Source: Chrysogorgia sp. JL179-B06
Taxonomy: Eukaryota > Cnidaria > Anthozoa > Scleralcyonacea > Chrysogorgiidae
Direction: 5' to 3'
DNA length: 64,000 nucleotides
Assembly (NCBI GenBank): GCA_035772405.1
Contig: JAYKKM010000351.1
Span: 4,300,001 to 4,364,000 of the forward strand
Below, in pieces: positions 9,910 to 22,429 of the stretch. Each line of letters begins with the position of its first letter. Within the stretch, counting starts at the first letter, position 1. Made by a program: the position numbers and the translations under genes. The notes beneath the pieces were generated by a model. That model had not been told where the DNA came from and ran no database searches. It saw only the letters and a program-made list of their open reading frames with translations.

Positions 9910-12740
9910 CTAGCAATACATATACGCAACAACCCCTCGCCTGCTTACTGTTTGAAGCGTTTACATTTATAGCGTAGTTGCTTACAGTTCTTATTTTCGA
10001 TCTTTTACTTGAATAGCACCCGTCGAGATGACGTCAGTATCCATGTTTGTCCGCTTTTACCCACAATTATTGTGGCAATAACAAAACAAAATAGCTCGTT
10101 TGCAGGGCTGGTACGAAACGCAGGTTGCAGGTTGGGAATTTGCAGGTTGCAGGTTGGGAATTTGCAGTTTGGGAATTTGCAGGTTGGGAATATATAGTCG
10201 TTTTCTGGAAGATCTTTTTAGTTAGGGTAAAGATTGGGGTAGGATTAGGGTTAGGATTAGGGTTAATATTAGGGTTAAATAACCACAACCCTAACCCTAG
10301 CCCGCCTAGCGAATTTTCTAAGCCTAACCACCCGGCTAGTGAGTTTTCTAACCCCTGCCTAGCATGTTTTACAACACAACCATACCTACCCCGCACCCTT
10401 GTCTCCCATACTTGGTGGATTAGTAATTGACTGTTAAACGCATGCGTGATTCTTATGATCCATTAGATCAAGCATTATCCTTAATTCAGAGCAATTTGTA
10501 ACTTAAGGATAATAGGTTAATTTAAGGGAGAGACCATGTTGCATTTAGTTAGGGTTAGGATTTGCGGTTAGGATTTGGGGTTAGGATTTAGGTTAGGATT
10601 AGACAACTCGCAAATAAGGCGGGGATTTATGGTTAGGGTTGGGTTAAGATTGATGGTGTGTTGGGGTTGGGTTCTAACCCTACAATTGCCATTAGATTAA
10701 CCATTATCCTTAATTCAGAGCGATTTGTAACTTAAGGATGATGGTTAATTTAAGGAAGAGACCGTGCTGAACTAAAAAAAGATTGTCTAGAAAACAACTT
10801 GTATTCCCAACCTGAAAATTCCCAACCTGCAAATTTCCAACCTGCAAATTCCCAATCTGCAACCTGCATTTTGTACCAGCCGCTCATTTGCAATAATTTG
10901 TGAGTTAAATTTGGTTTGTTTGTTTGTATTTTGAGCTGTTAATAGCAGCCAGATGCTACACTATTAGGTATAATGACCCATTCATTTTCCAAACTGAATA
11001 GATTTTCAGTGGACAATTTGTCAATATCTCTGAGAGATTTGTGTTTTCTGGATTTAATTGTTTCATAGAACATCAAACCAAATTTTTGGGTGCAGTAACA
11101 GAATATTAGGGAAGTCTACTGCTGTTTCTACCCTCAATCACTGACAAGAAAATTACTTGTTTCACACTATTGATAATGCCACATGAAATAATCAACTCAG
11201 TAGTTAGTATAAACAGACACCAGAGGCTGTTGAAGGAAGAAAGTGCATCGTTATCATGCAATGGGTCCGCTTTTAAAAAAAATCAAATTTGTTCAAATGT
11301 CTAGGGGTCTATTCAAATTGGGTTATACATGTATTAGGGATTCTACCCCGATTGTTGGTGTGGATAATTATATAAAGTAAGTTTATAATTCTACCCACAT
11401 TGTGGATGTGGAATGTGGATCACTTATATAATATTGATGTTCTTGGTAGGTCTCAATGCAGGGCAGGAAAACTGATATTTTCTAAGTGGGGACTTGCAAC
11501 TGATCGGTTAATGTGCAGGATTTATACAACTTTTGAGTTAAAATTAGTTTTTGTAACATTGTACATATAAATATGTGTTTATATTGGACTGTAATTTGTT
11601 AGGAAACAAGACGCCCATTGATAGCAGTCCTAGCATTGAAGGGGCTATCCACAAATATTATTGTATTATTAATAATAATAATATATAATAATATATTATA
11701 ATATATATAAATACCATATTTTGATGATTATTAATACAAAAGCCATGTATGTGCAACAAGACATGGCATTGTGTACTATAGTATCTAAAATACATCACCA
11801 TGCGCATATATAACCAATGTTCAGGATGATATTCATAGCTTACTTGTTGACATTGATCGAGCTGACGCAGTACTTGTTCAATCCCTATCAATTTCTGCTC
11901 ACAATGAATGTCAACATTCCCAATGTCACTATAATCCTATATAAGCTGTATTTTACATTACAAGCCTAGGACCAGCATTGTCCAAGCCTATTCACAGAGA
12001 CAATAAGTTATGTTATGGCCACTAGGCCAGCTACTGTAAGCCTAACATGTTCCATAATGGATGGATTAAACACAGATTGTTTATGGAATATAGACCAGTA
12101 TACAATACATGGATGATCGTAAGCCTCCTCAGAAAAATTATTGCCAGTTGAAAAAAATTATAACCTTCTGATTGCCGGTGACTCTAACCATTGAGTCATC
12201 GAGACTCCGATGGAGAGAGAATGAATACAATGATGTACTGGTTCAATTGATATATGTACGGCAGTCACTATATTATATCAGTACTGCTTGGATATGTTAA
12301 TATATACACTGATGTAGTGAGTGCAAGCTGCATAATTAGGCAGCACCATATACCTATATCAACCGAATGTATTATGTTGAATTGTAACCTTCACTCTCCA
12401 TCTGAGTCTCGGTAGCTCAATGCTTAGAAGCAATCAAGTTACATGTTCGATTCCTGTTCGGGACTCAGAATCATTTTCTGAGGATATGAGTTGGACAATC
12501 AATCATCCATGTATCATCTTATTCACTACAGCAGTGTGTATATTTTGTTAACTGACCATGTCCGTAATGCTTGTTTATATGCTACAAAATTGTAGGCCAG
12601 GCCCAGGTCGTATAAACAGCTATAGTCTGCACGTTTTTGCACCCTATTAACTACCAGTACTGTACAGTATATAGCCTCGTTATCAAGCATAGAATAAACA
12701 TACTGTACATGCAATTTCAAAATATGTACTACAAATTACG
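9910..12740 (-). mobile_element. Helitron-like element, copy A (3' end at 9910, 5' end missing)
   Basis: On the minus strand the element ends ...GTATTGCTAG at 9913-9910, followed by T as in the other copies. Its body resumes at about 10960 (GAATAGATTTTCAGTGGACA) and follows the 3'-to-5' order of the full-length copy to about 12740. A ~1-kb stretch at 9970-10960 is a nested insertion of other elements. A tRNA-like A-box/B-box segment lies at about 12413-12465. No coding capacity is seen. Confidence 0.6.
10105..10881. mobile_element. MITE with telomere-like internal repeats and an 11-bp target duplication
   Basis: Inverted ends GGCTGGTAC...GCAGGTTGCAG and CTGCAACCTGC...GTACCAGCC bound ~775 bp. 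GCTCGTTTGCA (10094-10104) and GCTCATTTGCA (10882-10892) flank it as a probable target-site duplication with one mismatch. The interrupted sequence exists uninterrupted at about 27635 and 29125. Inside are units of GGTTGGGAATTTGCA and degenerate TTAGGGTTAGGATT arrays in both orientations (10225-10310, 10540-10685). Frames rich in Asn-Pro here are translations of those repeats. Confidence 0.75.
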
Positions 12741-13184
12741 AGAATAACATTGGATATCTGCAGCCGTTGTTGACATAAATCTGCTTCAACACTTCGTCTT
12801 CGAGTCGCTTTGCTCGAGTCGCTTTGACTTGTTTCTGTCGCAATTCTTCTTGCTGTGTTGGTTTTGTCACAGAATAAGTATTGAAGTTTTGTTTTGCGCC
12901 TTTTCATGTACATTTCACGTTTTTTCGAGTAAAATAACACAAAATGTTGCCGCTCACAACCTAGGTAAATATCCTTGCAGATCCATAAATATCCTTGTTC
13001 ACCTGCTTTATTCCCCGTGAGGTCACGTCATCGTAACCAAGACAACCAATGTCCGCAGGTTGATGGATACATATACGCGGCGACAAACATTTTCCAGAAT
13101 AATTTTCCCTGACTCAAATGACCGGACATTGTACACGACCGGACATTTTACCACCCCGTCAAGATTATTACCCTCGCCCGAGCG

Positions 13185-13232
13185 CCTTCGGCGCCGGGAC
13201 GGCGCTTCGCGCCATCCGGGCGAGGGGATTAT
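13185..13232. repeat. GC-rich terminal hairpin, copy 1
   Basis: The palindrome CCTCGCCCGAGCGCC...GGGCGAGGGGATTA stands out in AT-rich DNA. The same hairpin with the same GGGCGAGGGGATTA end recurs at 29728, 38958 and 58632. Confidence 0.7.
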
Positions 13233-13234
13233 AA

Positions 13235-13412
13235 ATACTATGCTTGATAATTAGCTTATATACTGAACAGTAGTTTAGGGTGCAAAAACGTGCAGGCTAT
13301 AGCTGTGTTTATAAGAACTGGGTCTGACCTACAATTTTGTAATATAAGCAAGCATTACTGTATACTGGTTAGTGTTGATATATGCACTGCTGTAGTCAAT
13401 AAGGGAGAGCTC
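13235..13412 (+). mobile_element. Helitron-like family fragment
   Basis: This is the reverse complement of the tract at about 37560-37760 of copy D (GATAATTAGC, TAGTTTAGGGTG, CAAGCATTACTGTATA, AATAAGGGAGAGCTC). It is truncated and abuts the 5' edge of the BEL remnant. Confidence 0.55.
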
Positions 13413-15659
13413 GGAGAAGACAGACAATCTTTGCGTTAGTTTCATCCCCATTCTTACTTGGAGGAGTACTGCAATGTCATCTGGAAACCTTGGAGGAGAA
13501 ATTGCCAATTACCGATGCAGAATTACGACGTAACATCTACGTATAGATGACCTAATTACTGGTGGAGCGAGAGTGCAGGAAGCACAGAACCAGAAAGATC
13601 AATCCATTAAGATGCTGATTTTCAATTACATAAGTGGAACTCAAATGTCCCAAAGCTTGAAGAGGGAGAAGACGAGCAAGACGTTGATAAAACGTACGCT
13701 AAACAGCGACACTTCCAGCCTGAAAACACGCAAGCCAGCCTGTTGGGACTAAGTTGGGATAAAGATAGAGATGAACTGAAACTTAAACTATATACCATCC
13801 GAGACTGTCGAGCCAACTAAGAGAGGAATCCATCGAAAACTAGCCAAGATCAACGATCCGTTGGGTCTGGTCTTACCATTATCTTTAGAGGGGAAACTGA
13901 TTTATAGAGAGACGTGTAACGAGAAACGTGCTTGGGATGCCGATGTGGCCGAGCTGCTAAATTGGAGGTGGAAGAAGTGAGAACGGTCAATACCTCTTGA
14001 ATAAATCGTACCGCTTTCTATAACTGGCTACGAGGAGCCCATAAATCGATAGAGTTGCACAGCTTCGGTGACGCTAGTACACAGGGGGTAGGAGCCGCAG
14101 TATATGCAGTAGTTCGACAGCCGTCTGGAACTACTCAACGACTGGTAGTTGCTAAGTCACGCCTAGCCAAACAAGGCCTCTCAATACCGCGCCTCGAACT
14201 CATAGGGGCACACATGGCAACCAACCTGGTCATGAACGTTGAGAAAGCACTAGAGGGTCTACCCATTTCAAGAATATGTGGATGGCTTGATAGTAGAGTG
14301 GTCCTTTATTGGATTCAAGGGAAAGGAGAATATAGACAGTTCGTCCATAACCGTGTAAAGAAAATTCAAGCACAATCCAAAATTGAATGGCTGCACGTCG
14401 GAACTACCGAAAACCCGGCAGACCTAGCTAGCAGAGGAGGAACGGTGACTGGATCAGCTCTCTGGTGGAATGGTCCCACATGGCTAATTGGTCAAGGAGA
14501 GTGGCCTCCTAACCCAGCAACCTCATCCTCGGAAGTCTCAGAAAGCGAAGCCAAGGTCATCCGGACCCAAAGCCCAAGGAGATGATTTAGACAAACTATT
14601 GGAAACTCACGATTTTCGACGCACTCTCAGGATCTGCATGTGCTTGGATTGTGAGATTTATCAACAACAGCAGGGCACGTAAGAAATCCTTTGGTCCCTT
14701 GACAACGGCAGAAGTAGGAAGTGTGAAAAGATGGTGGATCAAGCGAGTGCAACAACGAACCAAGCTGACACCCAGCTGTGAACAAGTGCAAAGCAGTCTC
14801 AACCTGCAAGTTAACGAGGAAGGCCTCCTTGAGAGTCGTGGGCGAATTCAAGGCAAATATCCTATTTACCTTCCCGACGATGAGATATTTACCAAGAAGC
14901 TAGTGAGAGAACGCACTGTGAGACCTTACATGGGGGAGTAGGGCTGATTATGGAGGTCATCCGAGAAAGCTATTGGGTGCCAAGGTTACGACGACTTGTG
15001 AAGATGGTAATGAAAGACTGTTGGGGCTGGAAGAAATTCCAAGTGGTGGCATTGGTAGCACCTCCACCTGGGTTGCTGCCTAACTGTAGAACTGAAGGCG
15101 ATACAGCCTTTGAAGTAATCGGAATCGACTTTGCAGGTCCAATCCGCTATCGAAAAAAGGTCAATCAAGAATGCAAAGCCTATTTTGCATTGTTTGCCTG
15201 TAGTTTATCTCGTGCGGTCCATCTCGAGCTTCTACGCAGTCTGGAGACGGGGAGTTTCTCCCGTACCTGAAACGGCTAATTGCAAAACGTGGTCGGCCCA
15301 GAAAGATATACTCTGATAACATGCTACCACAACTGCAATCTTTGCGAGAAGAGGATGCGGAATTAAGAAAACGTGCAAAGTTCCTAAAGTCGTGCAAAGA
15401 TGCGCTCTGGTCTCGCTGGACTAATGAGTACGTGGCAGCTCTCCCAGAAAGGCACAATCTCAATCATCATCGAAGAAGGTTCGAAGTGAAAGAAGGAGAA
15501 GTGGTGTTGGTAAAGTCAGAGGCAAAGAATCGGGGCAAGTGGCCATTAGCAATAGTACAAGAGGTCTTTCCAGGAAAAGACGGTGTGGTGAGAGCAGTAA
15601 GAGTGAAGACTGGTAAGGGATTGTTGGAAAGACCTGTCAAACATTTGTATCCCTTATAA
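13413..15659 (+). pseudogene. BEL/Pao LTR retrotransposon pol remnant (RT, RNase H, integrase, DUF5641)
   Basis: The segments are in pol order. RT starts with FALVSSPFLLGGVLQCHLE and NIYV; a 2-base insertion then splits the catalytic YVDDL at about 13540. Next come KWNSNVPKLEEG, GIHRKLAKINDPLGL, and the BEL RNase H-like block SFGDASTQGVGAAVYAV ... PRLELIGAHMA ... GWLDSRVVLYWI ... ENPADLASRGG (14055-14440). After that are RESYWVPRLR, IGIDFAGPI and RGRPRKIYSDN (integrase). A deletion removes the rest of the integrase core, and RHNLNHHRRRFEVKEGEVVLV to PVKHLYPL (DUF5641-type end) closes at 15659. The 5' half (gag, protease) is absent. Multiple frameshifts make it inactive. It lies in intron 2 of the transporter gene. 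Confidence 0.88.
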
Positions 15660-16138
15660 TTAACCTGTGATAAAAGCCAACAAAGGAAAAGGATCTGAAC
15701 CCAAAGGGACCGCCGTGCAGCTTCCGTTGAAGCGCAAGAGAAGATAAAGGAAATAGCCAGGCGAGAGGAAATTTTAGTTCAGCAGGTGAAGAAAAGATAA
15801 ATTTATTCATTATTGGTTGACATTTATATATTAGGTACATGTGCTCAAAGTTGAAGTATACAAATCTTTAGTTAAACATATATCTTCAAAAGAGATATGT
15901 GGGTGGAAGTACCTGTATGTGGGAAATTGGACTGTAGACGGGGGTGGGGGTGACTTGTATTGTGAATAATTGTTGTGATCGCGACCGTGAGAAAATAGGG
16001 ACATACGGTGTATGGGAAAATAGGAAAATAGGTTTTTATTCGATTTTTATTAAAGTTTATATTTCGTGAAACATTGTGTTTTGTCGTGAATATCAATTAA
16101 CACGGGGGAATTCGCGACAAAGTGGAAGTGAATAGTGG

Positions 16139-16172
<34 letters not shown>

Positions 16173-17358
16173 TAATAATAATTATTATTATTATTCACCG
16201 AAGTGGAAGTGAATAGTGGTGTATATTTAGTGGCGTCGAGGTAATTAGCAATAGTGATTTTAAAAGTACGTAAATTTCGATTAGTTTCATTATAATTTAG
16301 CCAGGAATTGTTGCGAAACGCAAGGCAAAACTAAATTCTCCCAAGGTGGTATTACCATTTTTGGAGTTGTTTACCAGTAATTTTGACAAGCTGCCAGAAG
16401 CCGGTCGTTTTAAAAACCTTTCAAGTTCGATCACAGTAAGGCAAAAGACTACTGGATTTTAGCTCAAAGCAAACATTTTAATACTGTACATGGGAAAACC
16501 TGAGGAAAAAGGACAACTAATGAATTCTGGGTGAGTAAAAAGATGAGTTCATATTAAAGCGTTTTTATTTCGGTCAGTGCAGCGACAATGTTTAACTTTC
16601 ATGTGTTTAGTCGTTGAATTTCCTTTAATTTATAAAGATTTTCTGAGGGTGTTACTGTTACAAAAACGGTAGTATGTTTTCAGGTAATTTGTTTAGTATT
16701 CAGTTCATTACTCGCCAGTTTCTAGGCAATGTATCGCGGTGATCTTTATGGCCGAAACAGTACTAATTCTTCAAGTTTTGCTTTGCCAATTAAAATTGTC
16801 TCAAACTATCGGTGAATATCAAATTGTCTCAAAATATCGGCGACTAAAGGCGAATATCGATATATGAACTACGGAGTACACTTTTCTTTCTAAATATTTG
16901 AAGGAAAACTGGCAACAGTCAGTTCGTTTTGGCAATTTATCAGAGTTTGTTTTTGGAGCACATTATTCGTTGTTCTGCGAGTTTCTGAGCAATTTCTATT
17001 CTCTCTTTCAAACTTGTTTTTCATAAACATTACCTAAAATAATTTCCCTACATACAGTAATTGTTTTCTACCTGGATTACCCGACCTATTTCCATTCGGT
17101 GCCAACCTGAGGAAAAATAATGAACGGTCTCTAATGAGAACACGTAGCCAATAACTTGCACCTATGCATGCATTGAATATCCAATAGTTAAAAACTATCA
17201 ACGAATGATTTTCAAATCGCGAAGTTGTTCAATGAAATTCATGAAACGAACTTGTCAATGTGAATAAATGAATTGCTCTACTGTTGTCGGAAAACTTCTA
17301 TTGGCACGATAGCCAAAAGTATACAGTGAACGTTACGAATGCAATGAATAATTCTTAC
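15660..17358. other. BEL 3' flank and transporter intron 2, proximal part
   Basis: No gene is seen. The ~800 bp after 15660 may include the BEL 3' LTR (purine-rich start, GGGGGTGGGGG at about 15940), but no second LTR copy is in the window to prove it. The sequence GAAGTGAATAGTGGTG occurs on both sides of a trinucleotide array (about 16125 and 16206). An in-phase CAAATTGTCTCAAAAT duplication lies near 16795-16845. Confidence 0.4.
16141..16196. repeat. (AAT)n/(ATT)n palindromic microsatellite
   Basis: About nine AAT units, an interruption, then about six ATT units form a long hairpin-capable array. A near-identical 16-bp sequence, GAAGTGAATAGTGGTG, flanks both sides. Confidence 0.85.
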
Positions 17359-17936
17359 CAGAAATATGGACGGGGTTGAGGCGACAAAAGCAAATAGCAC
17401 ACTACCAATCAAAACAAATACGAAGTTCTTGTTTCGAAGAAACTCGAGGGACGATCCTTCTTTTTTAGCACAGCTTTTGATTGTATCATCTTGTTTACGT
17501 GGCTCTTGAACAGCTGGGCTGCGGTAAGCCGTCAAACAAGCAAAACATGCGAATCCAAGAACTGGCGAGATAGCTAAAAATGTTTTCTTCCAGCCAATAG
17601 CATGAAAGGAGATCGGCAAGATATAGCTCCACGATATAATTCCAAATCCAATTGATGAAAAACGAATACCTGTAGCTAAACCAAGGTGTTTGTTGAAATA
17701 TTCGCGAAGAACTACAATAGAGAGACAATCGAATATGCCTATACCAATTCCACATGCAATGGAGTAGGTAAGAAATAAGAAGTTCAAGGTAGGCATAAAT
17801 GATGTTGAGATAAATGCTAAAGGTATGAGGAGACCGGAAAATAGAACGACGGGGCGAAATCCAAAACGGCGACGTAGGTAAACGGCAACAGGATAACTAC
17901 AACACTCCAAGAAATAAAATAGTGAAGCAATCCAAC
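17359..17936 (-). CDS. SLC16-like monocarboxylate transporter, exon 2
   Basis: The exon runs from acceptor TGTTTAG to donor GTAAGAAT and joins exon 1 in phase 1 and exon 3 in phase 0. It encodes ~193 residues: WIASLFYFLE, a loop with RRRFGFRPV, hydrophobic helices, the Gly-rich CGIGIGIFDCLSIVVLREYF typical of MCT helix 4, NKHLGLATGIRFSSIGFGI (helix 5), a loop, GWKKTFLAISPVLG, then a charged ~40-residue cytosolic loop (EPRKQDDTIKSCAKKEG) and FLRNKNFVFVLIGS starting the second half. The product is predicted to be a proton-coupled monocarboxylate or related transporter in the plasma membrane. The substrate cannot be read from the sequence. The exon is intact. Confidence 0.88.
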
Positions 17937-17995
17937 CTAAACACAAAGGAGCGGATTTGTATTAGCTTCAAAGAGATAATTTAGTAAATATGCGC

Positions 17996-18006
17996 GATAT
18001 ATATAT

Positions 18007-18074
<68 letters not shown>
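17996..18074. repeat. (AT)n array
   Basis: An almost pure AT dinucleotide run directly beside transporter exon 2 and the repeat at 18077. Confidence 0.95.
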
Positions 18075-18076
<2 letters not shown>

Positions 18077-18360
18077 AAAAACTCATTAATAATTCATGAG
18101 GAAAACACAAAGGAAATCAGTACCATGTCCGTGGTTTTATATGTGATAAAGATTCATCCTAATTTACATAAACTTTAGCTTTGATTTTCTCGGCTTAGAC
18201 AACGTTATTTTTCAAAATTACTACGCCAACGAACTTACCAAACGCTGGTCGTTTTTTAAGCCATTTAAAGCACTTGTAGGAGTGTTTTATCAGATATAAA
18301 ACACTCGGCTGCGCCTCGTGTTTTATATCTGATAAAACACTCCTACGCGTGCTTTAAATA

Positions 18361-18362
<2 letters not shown>
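18077..18362 (+). repeat. Dispersed repeat ending in a foldback, copy 2
   Basis: This is the same family as 3420-3765. It ends in a hairpin with arms TAGGAGTGTTTTATCAGATA and complement at about 18270-18350. Long AT arrays flank it on both sides. Confidence 0.7.
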
Positions 18363-18602
<240 letters not shown>

Positions 18603-18680
18603 GACAGTAAATAAATCTTCTGGAAGTACTTATATATAACTAATGATTAAACAGAAATGAAAAATTAAGATCTTAACATT

Positions 18681-18731
18681 ACACTACAGTTCTGTTTCGA
18701 GAGAACCGACGGGTCCGCTCTCGTCAGGTGC
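18681..18731 (-). ncRNA. Hammerhead ribozyme of PLE-2
   Basis: Minus strand, in order: stem I strand GCAC (18731-18728), core CTGACGA (18727-18721), stem II GAG-C-GGACC / loop CGTC / GGTTC-T-CTC with one C-U mismatch, core GAA (18698-18696), stem III ACAG-AA-CTGT, position 17 = A (18685), stem I strand GTGT (18684-18681). All universally required core bases are present. The cleavage triplet would be GUA, with cut between 18685 and 18684. This is the most complete of the three hammerhead-like motifs in the window. Confidence 0.75.
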
Positions 18732-19315
18732 GTATAGTTACACCAGCTAACAAAGGTTCTTTATATAACTGATCGTGACGTAATAAATTATAAAAGGATA
18801 AAAGATTCATGACTTAAGTAAATATCTTTTTGCATGCCGGCATGCGCTAGCTAATTCGTTTCTTTTGTTTAAAGTACAGGTGTTCGGTTTACATATTATA
18901 AAATAATTTCTCTGTTAGGCATAAATTACATTTTTTAGTTATGTCAGAATAAGGGGTAGCACGGGTCATTATTTTCCAGCTCAATGAAAACCCGATGTTA
19001 CTACGATGTTACTATACTAGTGACCAAATTTATTTACTCAGTTCCGTTGCGTTTCTTTTGTTCTTGTCCCTAAATGAGGACGTGTGGTTGCGGAATCTTG
19101 TTTTGAATTGGTCGCCGGTAAGGCCGATATACGTTTCTTCTAGTTTCCCTTGACGCTTTCTACAGTACCTTGAACAGTAGCGATTACTTCGCATGCAAGA
19201 TTATTTCTTTATCTTCCGCGGTGATATCGGTGTACTGTAGATAGCTGCAAACTTTAGTGCGTCATTCAGGAGCTCTCATGAAATGGACGGGTAGAAATTT
19301 AGAATATCAAAGGCA

Positions 19316-19527
19316 ATAGACCGATTTCAAATATGGCGGCGATGTCATGAAAACGAGGCTTTTCGGTGGTTACCGTTGCTAGGACCCGAATCACGTTGAT
19401 TGATTGACTGTTGTCTTTGGTCCAACAATTGTGATCCAATCAACTAACAAGATTCGGGCCCAAGCAACGGTAACCACCGAAAAGCCTCGTTTTCATGACA
19501 TCGCCGCCATATTTGCAATCGGTCTAT
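19316..19527. mobile_element. Foldback element inserted in PLE-2
   Basis: Arms of about 80-90 bp are near-perfect inverted copies: ATAGACCGATTTCAAATATG ... AACGAGGCTTTTCGGTGG against CCACCGAAAAGCCTCGTT ... GCAATCGGTCTAT, around a ~50-bp centre. The element splits the PLE-2 reading frame and therefore arrived after it. There are no coding frames. Confidence 0.85.
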
Positions 19528-20623
19528 GGACGGCGGTCTTATTGATGATGGACTTGTTTATCTTGTCAAAGGTTCGCTTGCTTATTTTGTCTATTTCTGG
19601 CTTAGTTGGATTTATTAGGCGGCATGTGGGGTTATGCTGGAAGTTGTCCTTATGATCTTTAAGGGAGATGAAGGAGTTTTTACGTGCCAGTAATTCGACT
19701 GTACTTTTTCGGCTAATAGGATGGTTTGGGCTTGGATGTTAATATGGTTTTCTGTGTTTACAGGGGCTTTCTTGCACTCTTTCTCTATATGTTTCTTCAG
19801 TAGTGATTTATAGTCGTCGGCGCTCATCTTATAGTAGTTCGTGGTTTTATCTGCTGGTACATATACATTGTTGTCTTCATTGATGGTTTCAGTATATCTG
19901 GATAGATTCTTTTGGAACTCCGAGAGGCGAGATGGTCTGAATTCGATGTTTGGGATTAAATCAGTCATCTTGGATTCGAATTCGTTAAGCTCGGGTATTT
20001 GCGGCGGTGTTTTCTTTGAGTTAAACCCACAGGTTTCGTGCTGGTCTTTTGTTGGGGACGGATTGAGGAAGTGGTATGCACACCAGCGCATTCTCTTGGT
20101 TTTCCCCGTCTGTTCGATCAGTCTTTTTAAATATTCTTTGTTAGTCGGATTGGGATGTTCTTTGTCGAGCAATCGAAATTTTTCTTTTCCATGTCAACTC
20201 TTGGAAATACAGTGCTCAACTTAAGGAGCTTATATAATAAGTAAAGGTAACGATTGTTTCCTTGAATCGTATAGTGCTCTACAATAATATGGAGCTATAC
20301 AACTAATGATTGAACAGAAATGAAAAATTAAGATCCTAACATATAAATCATAACACCTGTACTTTAAGATCATAACACCTGTACTTTAAACTTGAGAAAC
20401 GAATTAGCTAGCGTATGCCGGCATGCAAATAGATATTAAGAATTCATGAATATTTTATCCTTTTATCCGTTTATAATTTATTACGTCACGATTAGTGTAT
20501 ATAAAGAACCTTTGTTAGCTGGTGTGACTATATATATATATATAGGTTCTAAGGATTCATGGGGAAGGAAAATTTCGAGTGTTGAAATATATACATTTTA
20601 AGACCAAAGCGGGACCAGTTGCG

Positions 20624-20870
<247 letters not shown>

Positions 20871-20996
20871 GTATTTAAAATGATTGTTTCATTACTATAC
20901 TTACTTCCATTTTCCACACACACGATTAACTTTTAACGATAGAATCCGATGCTTTTCTAGTAGATCTTGGAGAGTGAAACAAACACTCACAAAAAT

Positions 20997-22015
<1,019 letters not shown>

Positions 22016-22429
22016 TTAAAGAGTGAGTATCATGCAAGTGATCCTTTGCGCGCTTGGCGTCCCACAAAATGGCTGCCTCGGAAGAGTTTTAGGAGTGAAC
22101 TCCGAGATTTGATGTTGTATCCGTCTTAATTTATCGCGATCGTATAGAAAATAACTTTATTCTTACTTCTAAGCGTATTAAATAATTATGTCTTGTTACG
22201 TTATGAATAAAATGTTTTTATTCTCGCCGACAAAACAAGAAACATGCATGATATGAACGCTACCACTTACAATAAACTGCTGACCGAAAATGTGACGAAA
22301 ACATATAAACTTGCACAAGACGACATAATTGATAATATCAATGTATCACAAACCGCATAGAGACAATGTCAATCTGTTTTTATCTATCAAGACATCTGCT
22401 TTTATCTCTTTAAAAGACTAAAGAAGACT
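22016..22429. other. Intron sequence, nothing recognised
   Basis: No coding frame or paired repeat is seen between the tRNA-like array and PLE-3. Confidence 0.35.

Larger units (their letters stand above)
18640..20172 (-). pseudogene. Penelope-like element PLE-2 (N-terminal region, internal deletion, GIY-YIG)
   Basis: On the minus strand from 20172: RMRWCAYHFLNP, KKTPPQIPELNEFE, VYVPADKTTNYYKM, then (frame changed) KDHKDNFQHNPTCRLINP and KINKSIINK (RT start). A foldback (19316-19527) interrupts it. It resumes as FDILNFYPSIS and jumps, by an internal deletion of the RT core, to EETYIGLTGDQFKTRFRNH and NATELSK (GIY-YIG nuclease) near 19030-19130. A ~200-bp segment recurs inverted at the two ends (18730-18900 and 20370-20530; shared CACCAGCTAACAAAGGTTCT and GCATGCCGGCATGC), as terminal repeats do. 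A hammerhead sequence lies at 18681-18731. The element is non-functional and lies in transporter intron 1. Confidence 0.85.

Noticed and set aside
10067..10430. Frames with NPNPNP or LGLGLG repeats
   Set aside because: They come from the telomere-like repeats of the MITE in both orientations.
15872..16096. Proven BEL long terminal repeat
   Set aside because: Only one copy is in the window, so the LTR cannot be delimited.
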